Assembly: GCA_031283405.1 (NCBI GenBank)
Contig: JAITBX010000198.1
Coordinates: forward strand, 1 to 6,968
Direction of reading: 5' to 3'
Length of the DNA stretch: 6,968 nt
Source of the DNA: Burkholderiales bacterium
Lineage (GTDB): Bacteria > Pseudomonadota > Gammaproteobacteria > Burkholderiales > Casimicrobiaceae
Shown here: positions 5,664 to 6,968 of the stretch, one piece after another
How positions within the stretch are numbered: the stretch's first letter is position 1
Layout: every line of letters begins with the position of its first letter
The notes under the pieces: generated by a model
Database searches by the model: none
Told to the model about the DNA's origin: nothing
The model's input: the letters and a program-made list of their open reading frames with translations, nothing else
Position numbers and translations under genes: made by a program

Positions 5664-6488
5664 ATGTCAAGCGAAACACTCGTCATTCAGACGGGCCTGT
5701 CGGAGCGGCCTCGAAAAAGCCGCTGGCCTGCTCGCCTCGATATCTTGCAAAGCGTGAGCGGCCTGATTCTGGCGCTGTTCATGTGGGGTCACATGTTTTT
5801 TGTCGCATCGATTCTGATAAACAAAGATGCGATGTGGACCATCACCAAGCTCTTTGAGGGCTACGTGAACGGGCACTACCTCTTCGGCGACAAGAGTCAT
5901 CCGTGGCTCGTCTCGATCGTCGTGGCCTTCGTCGCTGTGATTTTCATCGTGCACGCGGCGATGGCGGTGCGGAAGTTCCCGATCAATTATCGGCAGCTCC
6001 AGGTTTATCGCGCTCACGCCAAGTCGATGCGTCACGGCGACACGACGCTGTGGATTTGGCAGGTCTATACCGGCTTTGCCATGTTCTTTCTGGCGTCGGC
6101 GCACCTTTATCAAATGATGGTGTTTCCGCAAAACATCGGCCCCTTCGGTTCGGGCGACCGTATGTGGAGCGACGGACTGTGGCCGTTCTACCTCGTGCTG
6201 TTGCTGGCGGTCGAATTGCACGGCGGCATCGGTTTGTACCGGCTGGCAGTGAAATGGGACAAGCCGAAACTCAGCCGCGCTTTTCTGAAAAATTTCAAGT
6301 GGGGATTGACGGCGTTCTTCCTCATTCTGGGATTGGCCACGATGGCGGCCTACATGAAGATCGGCTACGAACACCGGCACAATTATGGTCAGCCCTATGT
6401 TCCCGCATGGATCCAATCGCAACATGAAGCCGAGCGCGCGGTCGAGCATTCGACGGGATTCACCATCACCGAGGAGGTCACGAAATGA
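5664..6488 (+). CDS. frdC: Fumarate reductase (succinate dehydrogenase) cytochrome b subunit, Wolinella-type di-heme
   Basis: The 274-residue membrane anchor of quinol:fumarate reductase. It binds two b hemes and handles quinol oxidation (or quinone reduction if run as succinate dehydrogenase). Five membrane helices are visible near residues 27-50, 80-103, 127-152, 170-195 and 208-232. The four heme-ligand histidines of the Wolinella succinogenes protein (H44, H93, H143, H182) correspond to H43, H97, H147, H186, with the last two spacings identical. The quinol-site glutamate E66 corresponds to E65, and the transmembrane proton-pathway glutamate E180 to E184 in VELHG. Between helices I and II there are five extra residues (around NGHYLFGDKSHP). 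The stretch KFPINYRQ and the motif MRHGDTTLW are family signatures. The stop codon overlaps the frdA start (ATGA), so the two are translationally coupled. This is the C-A(-B) order of epsilonproteobacterial-type operons. Confidence 0.95.
   Translation: MSSETLVIQTGLSERPRKSRWPARLDILQSVSGLILALFMWGHMFFVASILINKDAMWTITKLFEGYVNGHYLFGDKSHPWLVSIVVAFVAVIFIVHAAMAVRKFPINYRQLQVYRAHAKSMRHGDTTLWIWQVYTGFAMFFLASAHLYQMMVFPQNIGPFGSGDRMWSDGLWPFYLVLLLAVELHGGIGLYRLAVKWDKPKLSRAFLKNFKWGLTAFFLILGLATMAAYMKIGYEHRHNYGQPYVPAWIQSQHEAERAVEHSTGFTITEEVTK
6471..6478 (+). promoter_or_regulatory. Strong ribosome binding site of frdA
   Basis: GAGGAGGT, inside the end of frdC, lies six bases before the ATG at 6485. It is close to an ideal Shine-Dalgarno sequence and confirms the ATGA overlap start. 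Confidence 0.85.
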
Positions 6489-6968
6489 AGGTTATTTTTA
6501 CGGATGTTCTGGTGATCGGTGGCGGGCTGGCCGGTCTGCGAATGGGAATCGGCGCCAAGCGCCGTGGTCATGAAGTGATCGTGTTGTCGCTGGTACCGCC
6601 GAAACGCTCGCACTCGGCGGCGGCGCAGGGCGGCATGCAGGCGTCGCTGGGCAACGTGATCAAAGGCAAGGGCGACAACGAAGACATCCACTTTGAAGAT
6701 ACGGTGCGCGGCAGCGACTGGGGCGCCGATCAGGATGTGGCGCGGATGTTCGTCAACACCGCGCCGAAAGCGGCGCGTGAACTGGCCTCCTGGGGCTTGC
6801 CGTGGAGCCGCGTGACGCCGGGCGATCGCCAAGTCATCATCAACAGTCAAAAAGAAACCATCACCGAACGCGAAGAAGCGCGCGGCTTGATTGCGCAACG
6901 CGATTTCGGCGGCACCAAAAAATGGCGGACGTGTTATGTCGCGGACGGCACCGGCCACGCGATGTTGT
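6485..6968 (+). CDS. frdA: Fumarate reductase flavoprotein subunit, N-terminal part (cut by window end)
   Basis: The first 161 codons of the catalytic flavoprotein that interconverts fumarate and succinate; the frame is open to the last base. The FAD Rossmann motif is G12-G-G14-L-A-G17. H43 in RSHSAAAQGGMQASLG is the histidine that binds FAD covalently, at the same number as in the Wolinella enzyme. Further family blocks are GDNEDIHFEDTVRGSDWG (66-83), ARMFVNTAPKA (89-99) and DFGGTKKWRTCY (141-152), close to the Wolinella/Campylobacter subfamily rather than the E. coli FrdA type. It overlaps frdC by four bases. The substrate-binding residues and the remaining roughly three quarters of the protein lie outside the window, where frdB would be expected next. 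Whether it works as fumarate reductase or succinate dehydrogenase in vivo cannot be settled by sequence; the FNR-type site favours reductase. Confidence 0.95.
   Translation, partial: MKVIFTDVLVIGGGLAGLRMGIGAKRRGHEVIVLSLVPPKRSHSAAAQGGMQASLGNVIKGKGDNEDIHFEDTVRGSDWGADQDVARMFVNTAPKAARELASWGLPWSRVTPGDRQVIINSQKETITEREEARGLIAQRDFGGTKKWRTCYVADGTGHAML

Noticed and set aside
5667..6449. 260-residue open frame on the minus strand opposite frdC
   Set aside because: frdC has all expected heme ligands and helices; the antisense product shows only low-complexity charged composition.

Overview
The window looks like a piece of a Gram-negative, respiring bacterial chromosome, most likely a beta- or gammaproteobacterium (inferred). 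The clues are an HypT/YjiE-type LysR regulator, a Wolinella-type quinol:fumarate reductase, moderate-to-high GC by eye, and GTAGGGGC-type palindromic repeats between genes. Nearly all of it is coding, and no intergenic gap exceeds 200 bases. I see no tRNA, rRNA, CRISPR array, transposase or prophage gene.

Layout. (1) Positions 2-3523, plus strand: a very large multidomain flavo-iron-sulfur oxidoreductase of about 1170 residues. It joins a GltD/NfnB-like half (Fe-S cysteines, FAD site, NAD(P) site) to a PyrK/NfnA-like half (FNR-type FAD/NAD module, [2Fe-2S]-type cysteines) behind an unassigned helical N-terminus. (2) 3524-3707: a cluster of short palindromic repeats between convergent genes. 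The stop codons of both genes lie inside GTAG repeat ends. (3) 3708-4589, minus strand: a LysR regulator closely resembling HypT (YjiE/QseD), but lacking two of the three methionines whose oxidation activates the E. coli protein. (4) 4590-4762: divergent control region. (5) 4763-5515, plus strand: an aspartate/glutamate-family amino acid racemase, divergent from the regulator. (6) 5516-5663: a promoter region with a near-consensus FNR box about 61.5 bases upstream of the predicted transcription start. (7) 5664-6488: frdC, a di-heme cytochrome b. It overlaps frdA (6485 to the window end), the flavoprotein subunit, which is cut off; frdB is expected just outside the window.

How they fit together. 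The frdCA genes form one translationally coupled operon, which the upstream site suggests is switched on without oxygen by an FNR-type regulator. The complex would move electrons between the quinone pool and fumarate/succinate. The large oxidoreductase is a plausible NAD(P)H-linked electron-transfer or electron-bifurcating enzyme, but its partners cannot be read from the sequence. The HypT-like regulator and the racemase form a classic divergent LysR-target pair. The least described items are the single-chain Nfn-like fusion, the Met-depleted HypT homologue and the repeat cluster spanning both stop codons.
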